Source: Promethearchaeia archaeon
Lineage (GTDB): Archaea > Asgardarchaeota > Lokiarchaeia > Sigyniarchaeales > SOKP01
Reading direction: 5' to 3'
DNA: 12,302 nt
Assembly: GCA_029856295.1 (NCBI GenBank)
Contig: JAHQWS010000337.1
Span: 1-12,302, forward strand
The notes below the pieces were generated by a model that did not search any database, was not told where the DNA came from, and saw only the letters and a program-made list of their open reading frames with translations. How positions within the stretch are numbered: position 1 is the stretch's first letter; each line of letters begins with the position of its first letter. Below, in pieces: positions 6,816 through 12,302 of this stretch. The translations under genes were made by a program, and so were the position numbers.

Positions 6816-6890
6816 AATCTTATAGATTTGATAGAGATTTAATATATATTGAAGATATAATCTCTCACAATAAAGAAAATCTCTGAGATT
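6816..6890. repeat. Cluster of AATCT/AGATT palindromes between GDPD and ZIP genes
   Basis: Two 13-bp palindromes of the same design, AATCT-TAT-AGATT (6816-6828) and AATCT-CTG-AGATT (6878-6890), lie 62 bp apart. Between them an inverted pair AGAGATT (6833-6839) and AATCTCT (6859-6865) is centred near the same axis, so six copies of one pentamer fall in 75 bp. They could be operator sites for the ZIP promoter or hairpins in the 3' region of the GDPD transcript. Chance in AT-rich DNA cannot be excluded. Confidence 0.35.
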
Positions 6891-6951
6891 GAATATTTAA
6901 GATAAATAATGGCTGTTTAAAAAGGTTCGATTTTTATTATAATTATTAAAA

Positions 6952-7722
6952 CTAATGCATTAACCCATTTTTGTAGTAATAGTTTATGTACTTCTTAATT
7001 TCTTCAGGGTTATTCGAATTAATAATATAAATATTCCATTTTTTAGCACATTTTACGTATTTTTTTACTTTCCAAGAGCCCAGAATAATTTTAACTCCAT
7101 TTTTATGGCATGTTGTTATTAAATCATCAAAAATATAAGGGCCATCCAAATTGATGTATTTAATATGATATGGGCGTACCTTAATATTATACCAAATTGG
7201 AGCTAAAATTTTATGAATTTTTAAAATATCACCAAAAGCCCACATTTTACCTAAGTATCCACGATAGAGAGAATATTCCAAATAAGGGGCAATTCTATAA
7301 CAATTATTTATTATTACTCCCTTTTTGCTCTGAATAATTACATCATTCACAAGTTTGTATTTTTTTATTAATTCAATGATTTTTAATTCCAATCCCTCAA
7401 TTTTTATATCAATAATAATTTTAATTTTCCCGTTGAGTATTGAAAGAACTTCCTCGAGGGTTAGAATTTTTTGACCATCTTTATATTCAAATGTCTTTAA
7501 TTGCTTTAGTGAATAGTCTTTAATTTTACCTCTTTTCTCACAAAACATTCGATTTAATTTTTTATCATGAAAAACGATTGGCTCATTATCTTTAGTTTTC
7601 CTAATGTCTAATTCTACATAATCGAGATCTTCATCGATAGCTAATATAACACTCTCTTTAGTATTTTCAATTGACTTATCTTTATAACCTCGATGTCCAG
7701 AAAATTTAAAACTTTTAATCAT
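6952..7722 (-). CDS. Glycerophosphodiester phosphodiesterase family protein
   Basis: A 256-residue protein with the GDPD TIM-barrel signature. H10-R11-G ('SGHRGYKDKSIENT') is the catalytic start, E37-x-D39 ('VELDIRKT') and H52-D ('IVFHDKKLNR') supply further active-site and metal ligands, and 'IIIDIKIEG' is the following strand. Family members cleave glycerophosphodiesters to glycerol phosphate plus an alcohol, using a divalent metal. There is no signal peptide, so it probably works in the cytoplasm on lipid headgroup breakdown products. The C-terminal 'IINSNNPEEIKKYI' resembles the usual '.I.TD.P' end but with Asn in place of Asp. It is very rich in Ile and Lys, matching the local AT content. 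The ATG at 7722 has no SD; a TATA-like stretch (about 7755-7763 on the minus strand) predicts a leader of around 10 nt. It has no operon partner: the next gene is divergent, and ZIP lies 266 bp downstream. Confidence 0.88.
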   Translation of the reverse strand: MIKSFKFSGHRGYKDKSIENTKESVILAIDEDLDYVELDIRKTKDNEPIVFHDKKLNRMFCEKRGKIKDYSLKQLKTFEYKDGQKILTLEEVLSILNGKIKIIIDIKIEGLELKIIELIKKYKLVNDVIIQSKKGVIINNCYRIAPYLEYSLYRGYLGKMWAFGDILKIHKILAPIWYNIKVRPYHIKYINLDGPYIFDDLITTCHKNGVKIILGSWKVKKYVKCAKKWNIYIINSNNPEEIKKYINYYYKNGLMH

Positions 7723-7780
7723 TCTTAAGGAAGAACCAATCTTCTTAATTTAATCTATATTTAATTTGTTATTGCATTTA

Positions 7781-7797
7781 ATTAATATAATATTAAT
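7781..7797. repeat. 17-bp AT-only palindrome upstream of GDPD
   Basis: ATTAATAT-A-ATATTAAT is a perfect inverted repeat about 60 nt upstream of the GDPD start, upstream of its likely TATA box. It may be an operator, but an AT-only palindrome is weak evidence in this genome. Confidence 0.25.
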
Positions 7798-7855
7798 CAA
7801 TTTAGAGGAAAATAATTAATTGTAAAAAACTCCATTTGCACTATAACTTTTATAT

Positions 7856-8026
7856 ATAAAGGAAAAAAATAAAGATTATATAAATAAAAGATAATATAAT
7901 TATAGTATTACTATTGAGTTTGAAAAATTAATAATCTTAAAGGTTGCTGATAAAGGAAAAGGATATATAAATAAAAGATAAATATATATTATTATTGAAT
8001 TATTTATTAATCATAAGGTTGTGATA
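7856..8026 (+). repeat. Imperfect tandem duplication of the promoter segment before SUI1
   Basis: The 311-bp space between the GDPD and SUI1 starts holds two imperfect direct copies, about 7856-7949 and 7950-8026. Both begin ATAAAGGAAAA, share TATATAAATAAAAGATAA (7878-7895 and 7965-7982), then TATTA..TATTGA, then ATTAATC with AAGGTTG near the end; copy 2 has lost some 15-20 nt. Each copy carries a strong TATA-like box, so the initiation factor gene may have two tandem promoters. Nothing else recognisable lies in this spacer. Confidence 0.5.
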
Positions 8027-8033
8027 AGACAAA

Positions 8034-8378
8034 ATTAAAGAACAATCAATCTGCAGTTTATGTGGGCTTCCAAAAGATCTATGTGTGTGTAGTGATTTAA
8101 GTGCAGATGAGCAAGTAATAACTATTTCTAATGATAGGAGAAAATGGGGAAAAATTGTAACACTCATTACGTTTGAGGGAAACTTTGATGCTAATTTACA
8201 AGAAATTTTGAAATCAGCTAAAAAGAAACTTGGTTCAGGGGGAGTAGTAAGAAATAATAGCGTAGAATTGAGAGGCGATCACCGTTTCAAATTGAAAGGC
8301 CTATTAGTAAACCTAGGCTATGACGAGGATAAAATATTTATTAAGGAAAGCATTAGCAATTATAGTAAGAGACGGTAA
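8034..8378 (+). CDS. SUI1/aIF1-type translation initiation factor with N-terminal zinc ribbon, probable ATT start
   Basis: The archaeal homologue of eIF1, which binds the small ribosomal subunit near the P site and helps reject wrong start codons. Residues 7-19 read C-SL-C-GLPKDL-C-V-C, the short zinc ribbon of archaeal SUI1 proteins. The SUI1 domain follows, with 'RRKWGKIVTLI..F' and then 'AKKKLGSGGVVRNNSVELRGDHRFKLKGLLVNLGY', which holds the conserved G-GG and GDHR features. The first GTG in frame (8085) would delete the zinc ribbon. Upstream of it the frame is open to a stop at 8024-8026, and the eight codons before the first Cys are GAC AAA ATT AAA GAA CAA TCA ATC, with no ATG, GTG or TTG. 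ATT at 8034 gives a 114-residue protein with a normal N-terminus; ATC at 8049 is the only other near-cognate. No well-spaced SD is present (AAGGT is 14 nt away). The gene stands alone downstream of a duplicated promoter segment. Confidence 0.88.
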   Translation: MKEQSICSLCGLPKDLCVCSDLSADEQVITISNDRRKWGKIVTLITFEGNFDANLQEILKSAKKKLGSGGVVRNNSVELRGDHRFKLKGLLVNLGYDEDKIFIKESISNYSKRR

Positions 8379-8455
8379 GGCAATACATACACAATTTCTT
8401 TTAATTCTCATATTCAATTTTCATAATTTTTAAAGAATAAAACAGTTCATTTTTT

Positions 8456-8480
8456 TTATTCATTATTGTTAAATGAATAA
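8456..8480 (+). terminator. Hairpin and T-runs downstream of SUI1
   Basis: TTATTCATT (8456-8464) and AATGAATAA (8472-8480) form a perfect 9-bp stem with a 7-nt loop, about 78 nt after the SUI1 stop. A T-run just precedes it, and further T-runs follow at 8505-8513 and 8552-8559. Archaeal termination depends mainly on T-runs, so the whole stretch probably ends SUI1 transcription. Confidence 0.45.
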
Positions 8481-8571
8481 TTTACAATAGTAGATTTTAT
8501 TAGATTTTTTTTTAAATCACAAGAATTTAGAAGACGATTTCAAATTAGGCATTTTTTTTAATTTATTTGAG

Positions 8572-8584
8572 AAAAAAAAAAAAA
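8572..8584 (-). terminator. T13 terminator of the four-gene operon
   Basis: A run of 13 A on the plus strand is T13 on the minus strand, 5 nt after the racemase stop codon. This is the expected archaeal oligo-T terminator for the operon. Confidence 0.55.
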
Positions 8585-8589
8585 TTTAA

Positions 8590-9288
8590 TTATTTATTGC
8601 TTAAAGCATAATCTACCGCAGCGATGGAATGGATGAGAGTAGTATCAAATATAGGAATAGCAAAATCTTTTTGATTTACCAATAAGGGGATCTCGGTACA
8701 GCCCAAAATAATTCCTTCTGCTCCATTTTTCGCTAGGTTTTTAATAATTTTCTTATATATCTCTCTTGATTCGTCTTTTACCTGCCCTAAACAGAGTTCA
8801 TTAAAAATCACATCGTGAACAATTTTTCTTTCATCTAAGTCTGGGATTATTACATCAATATTATACTTCTCTTTTATTCTACCTTTATAGAAATCTTGTT
8901 CCATCGTATAGTTTGTACCTAGAAGCCCAACTTTTTTCAAATTCTTCTCTTTAACCTTTTCAGCAGCCGCATCCGCAATGTGTAATAATGGGATTTGTAT
9001 AGCATTTTGAACATCATCAGCCATTTTATGCATAGTATTCGTGCAAATTAGAATCATCTCTGCTCCAGCTTTTTCTAATTTTTGAGCAGATTCAACCATA
9101 ATTTTAGTTAGCTCATCCCATTTACCTTCGTTTTGCAACTTTTCAATTTCCTCGAAATCAACTGAGTATAAAATGCATTTTGCTGAATGAAGACCACCTA
9201 ACCTTTGTCTTACAATCTCATTTATAATTCTATAATATTCAAGAGATGATTCCCAACTCATTCCTCCTAATAATCCTATTACTTTCAT
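8590..9288 (-). CDS. Aspartate/glutamate racemase-family protein
   Basis: A 232-residue, cofactor-independent racemase of the Asp/Glu/hydantoin superfamily, normal length for an archaeal aspartate racemase. 'MKVIGLLGGMSWESSLEYYRIINE' is the typical N-terminus. The two catalytic cysteines are in place: C82 in 'ICTNTMHKMAD' and C197 in 'LGCTEIPLLV'. Family members invert the alpha carbon of an acidic amino acid, using one Cys to remove a proton and the other to add one back. The substrate could be aspartate or a related compound. It is the last gene of the operon, 43 bp after the [2Fe-2S] gene. The ATG start has an AAGGT SD 8 nt upstream, and a T13 terminator follows the stop. In this context it may convert the stereochemistry of a substrate or product of the neighbouring flavoprotein, but that is inference. 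Confidence 0.85.
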   Translation of the reverse strand: MKVIGLLGGMSWESSLEYYRIINEIVRQRLGGLHSAKCILYSVDFEEIEKLQNEGKWDELTKIMVESAQKLEKAGAEMILICTNTMHKMADDVQNAIQIPLLHIADAAAEKVKEKNLKKVGLLGTNYTMEQDFYKGRIKEKYNIDVIIPDLDERKIVHDVIFNELCLGQVKDESREIYKKIIKNLAKNGAEGIILGCTEIPLLVNQKDFAIPIFDTTLIHSIAAVDYALSNK

Positions 9289-9331
9289 TTTTCAATACCT
9301 TCAGTTTTTTACTTTATATTTTTTTTCAAAC

Positions 9332-9649
9332 TTAAAGACCATCACACCAGAGGTCTCGAATTACTTTTTCTTTTAATAATGGTTCAACCATAAAATCTTC
9401 TTTTACTTCAGTAGTACATGCTAAACATGATTTCCCGTTAACTCGCACTAAGCATCTTCGGCAGAAACCAAGTCGACAATTGATAAAAAATGCAAGAGAT
9501 GGATCTATGTTTTCTCTTACATACACTAGGCAATTCTGTACGCTTATTGCACCATTTGATGGAATCTCAAAGGTTTCAAAATGAGATTCTTTGTCATTAT
9601 TGGGATCAAATCTAAAACATTTCATCTTTATTGTATTTTTTTTTTCCAT
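9332..9649 (-). CDS. Stand-alone [2Fe-2S] protein of FrdB/SdhB N-terminal type
   Basis: A 105-residue protein equal to the N-terminal plant-ferredoxin-like domain of fumarate reductase/succinate dehydrogenase iron-sulfur subunits. The cluster motif is 'NCRLGFCRRCLVRVNGKSCLAC', with C58, C63, C66 and C78 in the positions of the four FrdB ligands and an extra C75. The usual C-terminal half, with [4Fe-4S] and [3Fe-4S] clusters and the membrane-anchor contact, is absent, and the protein ends naturally just after the domain. It can carry electrons to or from the flavoprotein encoded 13 bp upstream, but a quinone-linked membrane complex is unlikely without the missing clusters and anchors. The start is ATG with a strong GGAGG SD about 7 nt upstream. 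Confidence 0.85.
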   Translation of the reverse strand: MEKKNTIKMKCFRFDPNNDKESHFETFEIPSNGAISVQNCLVYVRENIDPSLAFFINCRLGFCRRCLVRVNGKSCLACTTEVKEDFMVEPLLKEKVIRDLWCDGL

Positions 9650-9662
9650 TTTTATGCCTCCA

Positions 9663-11486
9663 TTAATCTCTCTTTAAAGAAGCGGTGGCAACTCCTATAG
9701 CTTCTTGATAGGTAAGTTTACCTTGTGGTAATGAAATTTTTGTAATTATTGGTTTTTCAAATCTAATATCACATTTCCCATCTTTCTTTTTAATAACTAT
9801 AGTTTTGACCCAGTTATCATTATCGGTATGAGTGCAATCCTTTCTATAAAATTCTCCACGGCTTTCTTCACGTAATAAAGAAGCTCTAGTTGATATATAC
9901 AAGCAAGTTAACATATTACGTAATTCGATTGATCTAATCCACTCGAAATTTAATTTTTTATTTTTAGAAGAGGGAATATAGAGTTTTCCTAGATCATTTT
10001 CTAATAAGACCTCAAATTTCCTTACTCCATCTTCTAAATCTTTACCATTCTTAATTAGTCCCACCTTTTTTCCCGAAATGTCATGCATTTTCTGCTGTAA
10101 TTCGTTCGGTGTTGTTCCATCTTCTTTCAAGAGAGGTGCGTTTATTCGATTTAGAACCTCCTTAACTTGTACAATGTTTATAACCGAATTTTCAACCGAT
10201 TTTACGTATTTAGGAACTGTTTCCCCTGCAATCTTTCCCTGAATACCCGCTTCTGTACAAGCCGAAGCTACCCTTACTGCCCCCCATAATCCACCAGAAC
10301 ATTCTCCCGCAGCATACAATCCCGAAATGGAAGTTTCTGTATTTTCATTAATTTTTATACCACCTCCCATATAATGTGCGCCATTTCCGACCTCAATATC
10401 TTCAGTTTTCATTCTTTCTAACAACTCTGGTAAAAGTGTAGTAAACTCATATCTTGTATCCTTCATTTCATTTTTAATACGATGACTGGCAACCTTGATT
10501 AGCATATCCATAAAGCGTTTTCTCGTATGTTTTAGAGAAAAGAAGATACCACCATGTGGACCACCGCGTCCTTCTTCAATTTCTAACTGTGAAGCGATCG
10601 ACACAATTTCCTTAGTGCTTTGTTCTAAGTTAGTAGGATCATAGTTTTCCATGAACCTCTCACTCTTATTATTTAACAGCTTTATAGTCTTGCCAAAGGG
10701 ATCTACCTCACTTATTATGTACAATATAATACTACCCTTATCTTTAGGGGGCCATACCATAGTTATGGGACAAAATTGAACCATTTCCATAGAAATTAAT
10801 TCTGCTCCAGCTCGATATGCCATCGCAACACCATCTCCAGTAAGATCTTCTGGCCCTGTATTGAAAGGATAAGCTCTATGCCAACCTCCTGTGGCTAAAA
10901 TTACAGCCTTACATTTGATTAAAATAGTTTCTCCAGAGATAATATCTAAAGCTATTGCTCCCGCAATTTTCCCCTCTGTAATTAATAGGTCAATGACCAT
11001 AGTATCTTCCAATATCGGAATTTTAAGCTCTTTTACTTTTTTCCTAATAGCAGCTACCCATAATATCCCCGAAGATATAATCCCCCGAGCCATTTCTTCT
11101 GTATGGGCAGACTCATAACTATAGATTTTCATTCCCCAATCCATTAGATCCTTCATTGCTTTAGGAGCATATTCTACATATTTTTCAACCATTTTTTGAT
11201 TTCCAAGATATAATCCTTCTCTGACAAGCGTTTCAAAAAATAAATCAGGACTATCACGCTCATCACCTTCGAATCCTAATTCTTTGCCTGCTAAACCATC
11301 CACATTAAAATCTGCTCCCGCCATTTGAGACGCTCCACACTGCCCTATTTTACCTTTTGTTACTATCAAGATATCGATCCCACTTTTACTCGCTTCAATC
11401 GCCGCATGACCTCCTGCACCCTCGCTTCCCACAATTAACAAATCAGTACTTATAACTTTATCACATAATTCTTCAATATCGTCCAT
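9663..11486 (-). CDS. FrdA/SdhA-like FAD-dependent oxidoreductase with altered active site
   Basis: A 607-residue flavoprotein of the succinate dehydrogenase/fumarate reductase family. The N-terminal FAD fold has 'DLLIVGSEGAGGHAAIEA' (15-32), where the middle Gly of GxGxxG reads Glu22. 'AVILATGG' (194-201) is the second FAD motif. 'GNGAHYMGGGIKIN' and 'GLYAAGECSGGLWGAVRVAS' close the FAD and capping region, and the C-terminal helical domain has the family 'ESRGEFYRKD' stretch. Compared with fumarate reductases, His371 and Arg405 (substrate binding) are kept. The 'HP' His reads Cys239 ('VQFCP'), and the proton-donor Arg appears as Lys292. The position of the His that binds FAD covalently reads Ser53, so FAD is probably non-covalent. 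A substrate other than fumarate is therefore likely. ATG at 11486 has a GAGG SD. The gene lies 30 bp after the ATC-hydrolase-family gene and 13 bp before its likely [2Fe-2S] partner. Confidence 0.85.
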   Translation of the reverse strand: MDDIEELCDKVISTDLLIVGSEGAGGHAAIEASKSGIDILIVTKGKIGQCGASQMAGADFNVDGLAGKELGFEGDERDSPDLFFETLVREGLYLGNQKMVEKYVEYAPKAMKDLMDWGMKIYSYESAHTEEMARGIISSGILWVAAIRKKVKELKIPILEDTMVIDLLITEGKIAGAIALDIISGETILIKCKAVILATGGWHRAYPFNTGPEDLTGDGVAMAYRAGAELISMEMVQFCPITMVWPPKDKGSIILYIISEVDPFGKTIKLLNNKSERFMENYDPTNLEQSTKEIVSIASQLEIEEGRGGPHGGIFFSLKHTRKRFMDMLIKVASHRIKNEMKDTRYEFTTLLPELLERMKTEDIEVGNGAHYMGGGIKINENTETSISGLYAAGECSGGLWGAVRVASACTEAGIQGKIAGETVPKYVKSVENSVINIVQVKEVLNRINAPLLKEDGTTPNELQQKMHDISGKKVGLIKNGKDLEDGVRKFEVLLENDLGKLYIPSSKNKKLNFEWIRSIELRNMLTCLYISTRASLLREESRGEFYRKDCTHTDNDNWVKTIVIKKKDGKCDIRFEKPIITKISLPQGKLTYQEAIGVATASLKRD

Positions 11487-11516
11487 CTTTTTAATCCTCT
11501 TAATTTGTTTAGAATA

Positions 11517-12014
11517 TTATCTTTTTTTCACGATATATTTAAAGTGACACTTTTTATCACCTAGCATCATCCTAGAAGGTAATTCAAGAATCAAGTTTGG
11601 ATTGTAACCTTTTAATACAGCGTGATCAATGAATTCGCAGTATATCTTTCCATACTCTTCTTTGCCCCATTCTCTACACGCATTACAAAAAACACAGTCT
11701 CTAATTATTATTTCTGGATTACCATCAACAATCTTTGGCTTATATTTAAGAATGCTTCTGCTGTCTAAATCACCATATATGAAAAAGTTCTTTATGTTCA
11801 GTTCTTTTCCCTGAGATTTTACTAGTTTTGCAATTCTACGACCTCTCTCTTCTCCATATCTTATGACAGCTTTTGCCATTGCTTCCCGTCCATTATCTCC
11901 AAATTGATTGATAACTTCTTCTGTAATTGTACAAAAAAATTGAGAAAACATTGCAAAAAAGTGTGTTTTGTACTTTTTACCTACTTCACTTTGTGCTTTT
12001 AGCACTTCCATCAA
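11517..12014 (-). CDS. ATC-hydrolase-family protein (L-2-amino-thiazoline-4-carboxylate hydrolase-like)
   Basis: About 165 residues. The pattern 'FGDNGREAMAKAVIRYGEERGRRIAKLV' (38-65), then 'DCVFCNACREWGKEEYGKIYCEFIDHAVLKGYNPNL' (106-141) and 'MLGDKKCHFKY' (150-160) resembles the L-2-amino-thiazoline-4-carboxylic acid hydrolase family, whose named reaction opens a thiazoline ring on the way to L-cysteine. Many members are uncharacterised. The C-P-F/Y-C/C-F cysteines of the family correspond to C107, C126 and C156; C110 and C113 are extra and could make a metal site. First gene of a four-gene operon, 30 bp before the FrdA-like gene. TTG (12014) is directly followed by ATG (12011), but neither has a well-spaced SD. 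The frame stays open 14 codons further to TGA at 12057-12059, and ATT at 12048-12050 could start a 12-residue longer protein. The family call is moderate. Confidence 0.7.
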   Translation of the reverse strand: MMEVLKAQSEVGKKYKTHFFAMFSQFFCTITEEVINQFGDNGREAMAKAVIRYGEERGRRIAKLVKSQGKELNIKNFFIYGDLDSRSILKYKPKIVDGNPEIIIRDCVFCNACREWGKEEYGKIYCEFIDHAVLKGYNPNLILELPSRMMLGDKKCHFKYIVKKR

Positions 12015-12059
12015 ATCATCATTCGTAAATCCTACTGATTTATCTGAAATTATTAATCA

Positions 12060-12114
12060 CTTCCTTTAATATCTCAATATTTTATAATTGATTTATAATT
12101 TATGTGAATTTAAT
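12060..12114. promoter_or_regulatory. Divergent promoter between the operon and the TPR-like gene
   Basis: TTTATAATT occurs twice (12081-12089 and 12092-12100). The first is about 30 nt from the ATG at 12115, which predicts a nearly leaderless plus-strand transcript. On the minus strand ATTATAAAATATTG (reverse complement of about 12076-12089) can serve the four-gene operon, with a start near 12057. The boxes overlap, so the two directions may compete. Confidence 0.45.
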
Positions 12115-12302
12115 ATGGGAAAAAATATTCAAAAGCAATTGAAGAAAGCGGAGCAACTTTATAAAGCAATGCAATACAAACGAGCCGCAAAATTGTTTAA
12201 CACTGTAGGAGGTAGTTTCTTAAAATTAGATGATTATGAACTCGCAAAAGATTGCTTTTTTAATGCTGTTAAATGTGCGATAAATGAGGATAAATATTTA
12301 AG
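12115..12302 (+). CDS. TPR/SNAP-like helical repeat protein, partial (C-terminus beyond right edge)
   Basis: Sixty-two codons are open from ATG 12115 to the right edge. The visible part, 'KKAEQLYKAMQYKRAAKLFNTVGGSFLKLDDYELAKDCFFNAVKCAINEDKY', has the paired-helix spacing of tetratricopeptide repeats: Y/A/A/F in helix A and a DYELAKDCF.AV.C helix pair. It resembles the alpha-SNAP type of TPR often seen in Asgard archaea, a weak lineage hint. Such proteins act as protein-binding scaffolds; no partner can be named here. It is divergent from the four-gene operon. Confidence 0.6.
   Translation, partial: MGKNIQKQLKKAEQLYKAMQYKRAAKLFNTVGGSFLKLDDYELAKDCFFNAVKCAINEDKYL

Noticed and set aside
7850..8030. 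CRISPR-like repeats
   Set aside because: There are only two imperfect copies, with no regular spacers and a promoter-like AT content.
8085..8378. Short SUI1 starting at GTG 8085
   Set aside because: It would cut through the zinc-ribbon C-x-C, although the complete C-x2-C...C-x-C motif is encoded just upstream in frame.
8379..8589. Small RNA or tRNA gene in the SUI1-racemase spacer
   Set aside because: Apart from one AT-rich hairpin and T-runs there is no cloverleaf, box C/D or GC-rich structure.

Overview
The window (12,302 bp, roughly 30% GC) is most likely from an archaeon. It carries an archaeal SUI1/aIF1-type initiation factor with an N-terminal zinc ribbon. Lead genes have archaeal TATA boxes about 25 nt upstream of very short or absent leaders, while internal genes use strong Shine-Dalgarno (SD) sites. 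Terminators are T-runs. The low GC, lysine-rich proteins, a PAS/GAF sensor protein and a SNAP/TPR-like helical protein fit an Asgard-type (Promethearchaeota/Lokiarchaeia-like) genome, but no single marker here proves that lineage.

Layout. 1-749 (-): amidohydrolase-like TIM-barrel protein running off the left edge. 866-1687 (-): PAS sensor protein with no output domain. 1837-3816 (+): large calcineurin-like metallophosphoesterase. 3840-4799 (-): PfkB-family sugar kinase, divergent from 4886-5395 (+), a flavin-reductase-like gene interrupted by a 30-nt segment with an in-frame TGA. 5402-5827 (-): DtxR/MntR-like regulator, downstream of 5924-6685 (-), a ZIP metal transporter; the space upstream of ZIP holds several palindromes. 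6952-7722 (-): glycerophosphodiester phosphodiesterase. 8034-8378 (+): SUI1/aIF1, preceded by an imperfectly duplicated promoter segment. 8590-12014 (-): four-gene operon in the order ATC-hydrolase-family protein, FrdA-like flavoprotein, stand-alone [2Fe-2S] protein, Asp/Glu racemase-family protein. 12115-12302 (+): start of a TPR/SNAP-like protein running off the right edge.

Working together. The ZIP transporter and the regulator look like a metal-uptake unit, but the regulator has lost several family metal ligands and has a Cys-rich tail. The four-gene operon looks like an uncharacterised catabolic or redox cassette: a flavoprotein of fumarate-reductase fold with altered active-site residues, a small [2Fe-2S] electron carrier, a possible ring-opening hydrolase and a racemase-family enzyme.

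Most notable. (1) The 30-nt segment in the flavin-reductase gene can be drawn as an archaeal bulge-helix-bulge (BHB) intron; removing it at the predicted sites deletes the stop and restores the family sequence. (2) The SUI1/aIF1 gene has no ATG, GTG or TTG that would include its zinc ribbon; the best start is ATT. This recalls the AUU start of bacterial infC (IF3) and the poor start context of eukaryotic eIF1, both autoregulatory. (3) The ZIP gene also seems to start at ATT, with a well-placed SD. No tRNA, rRNA, CRISPR array or transposon was found.
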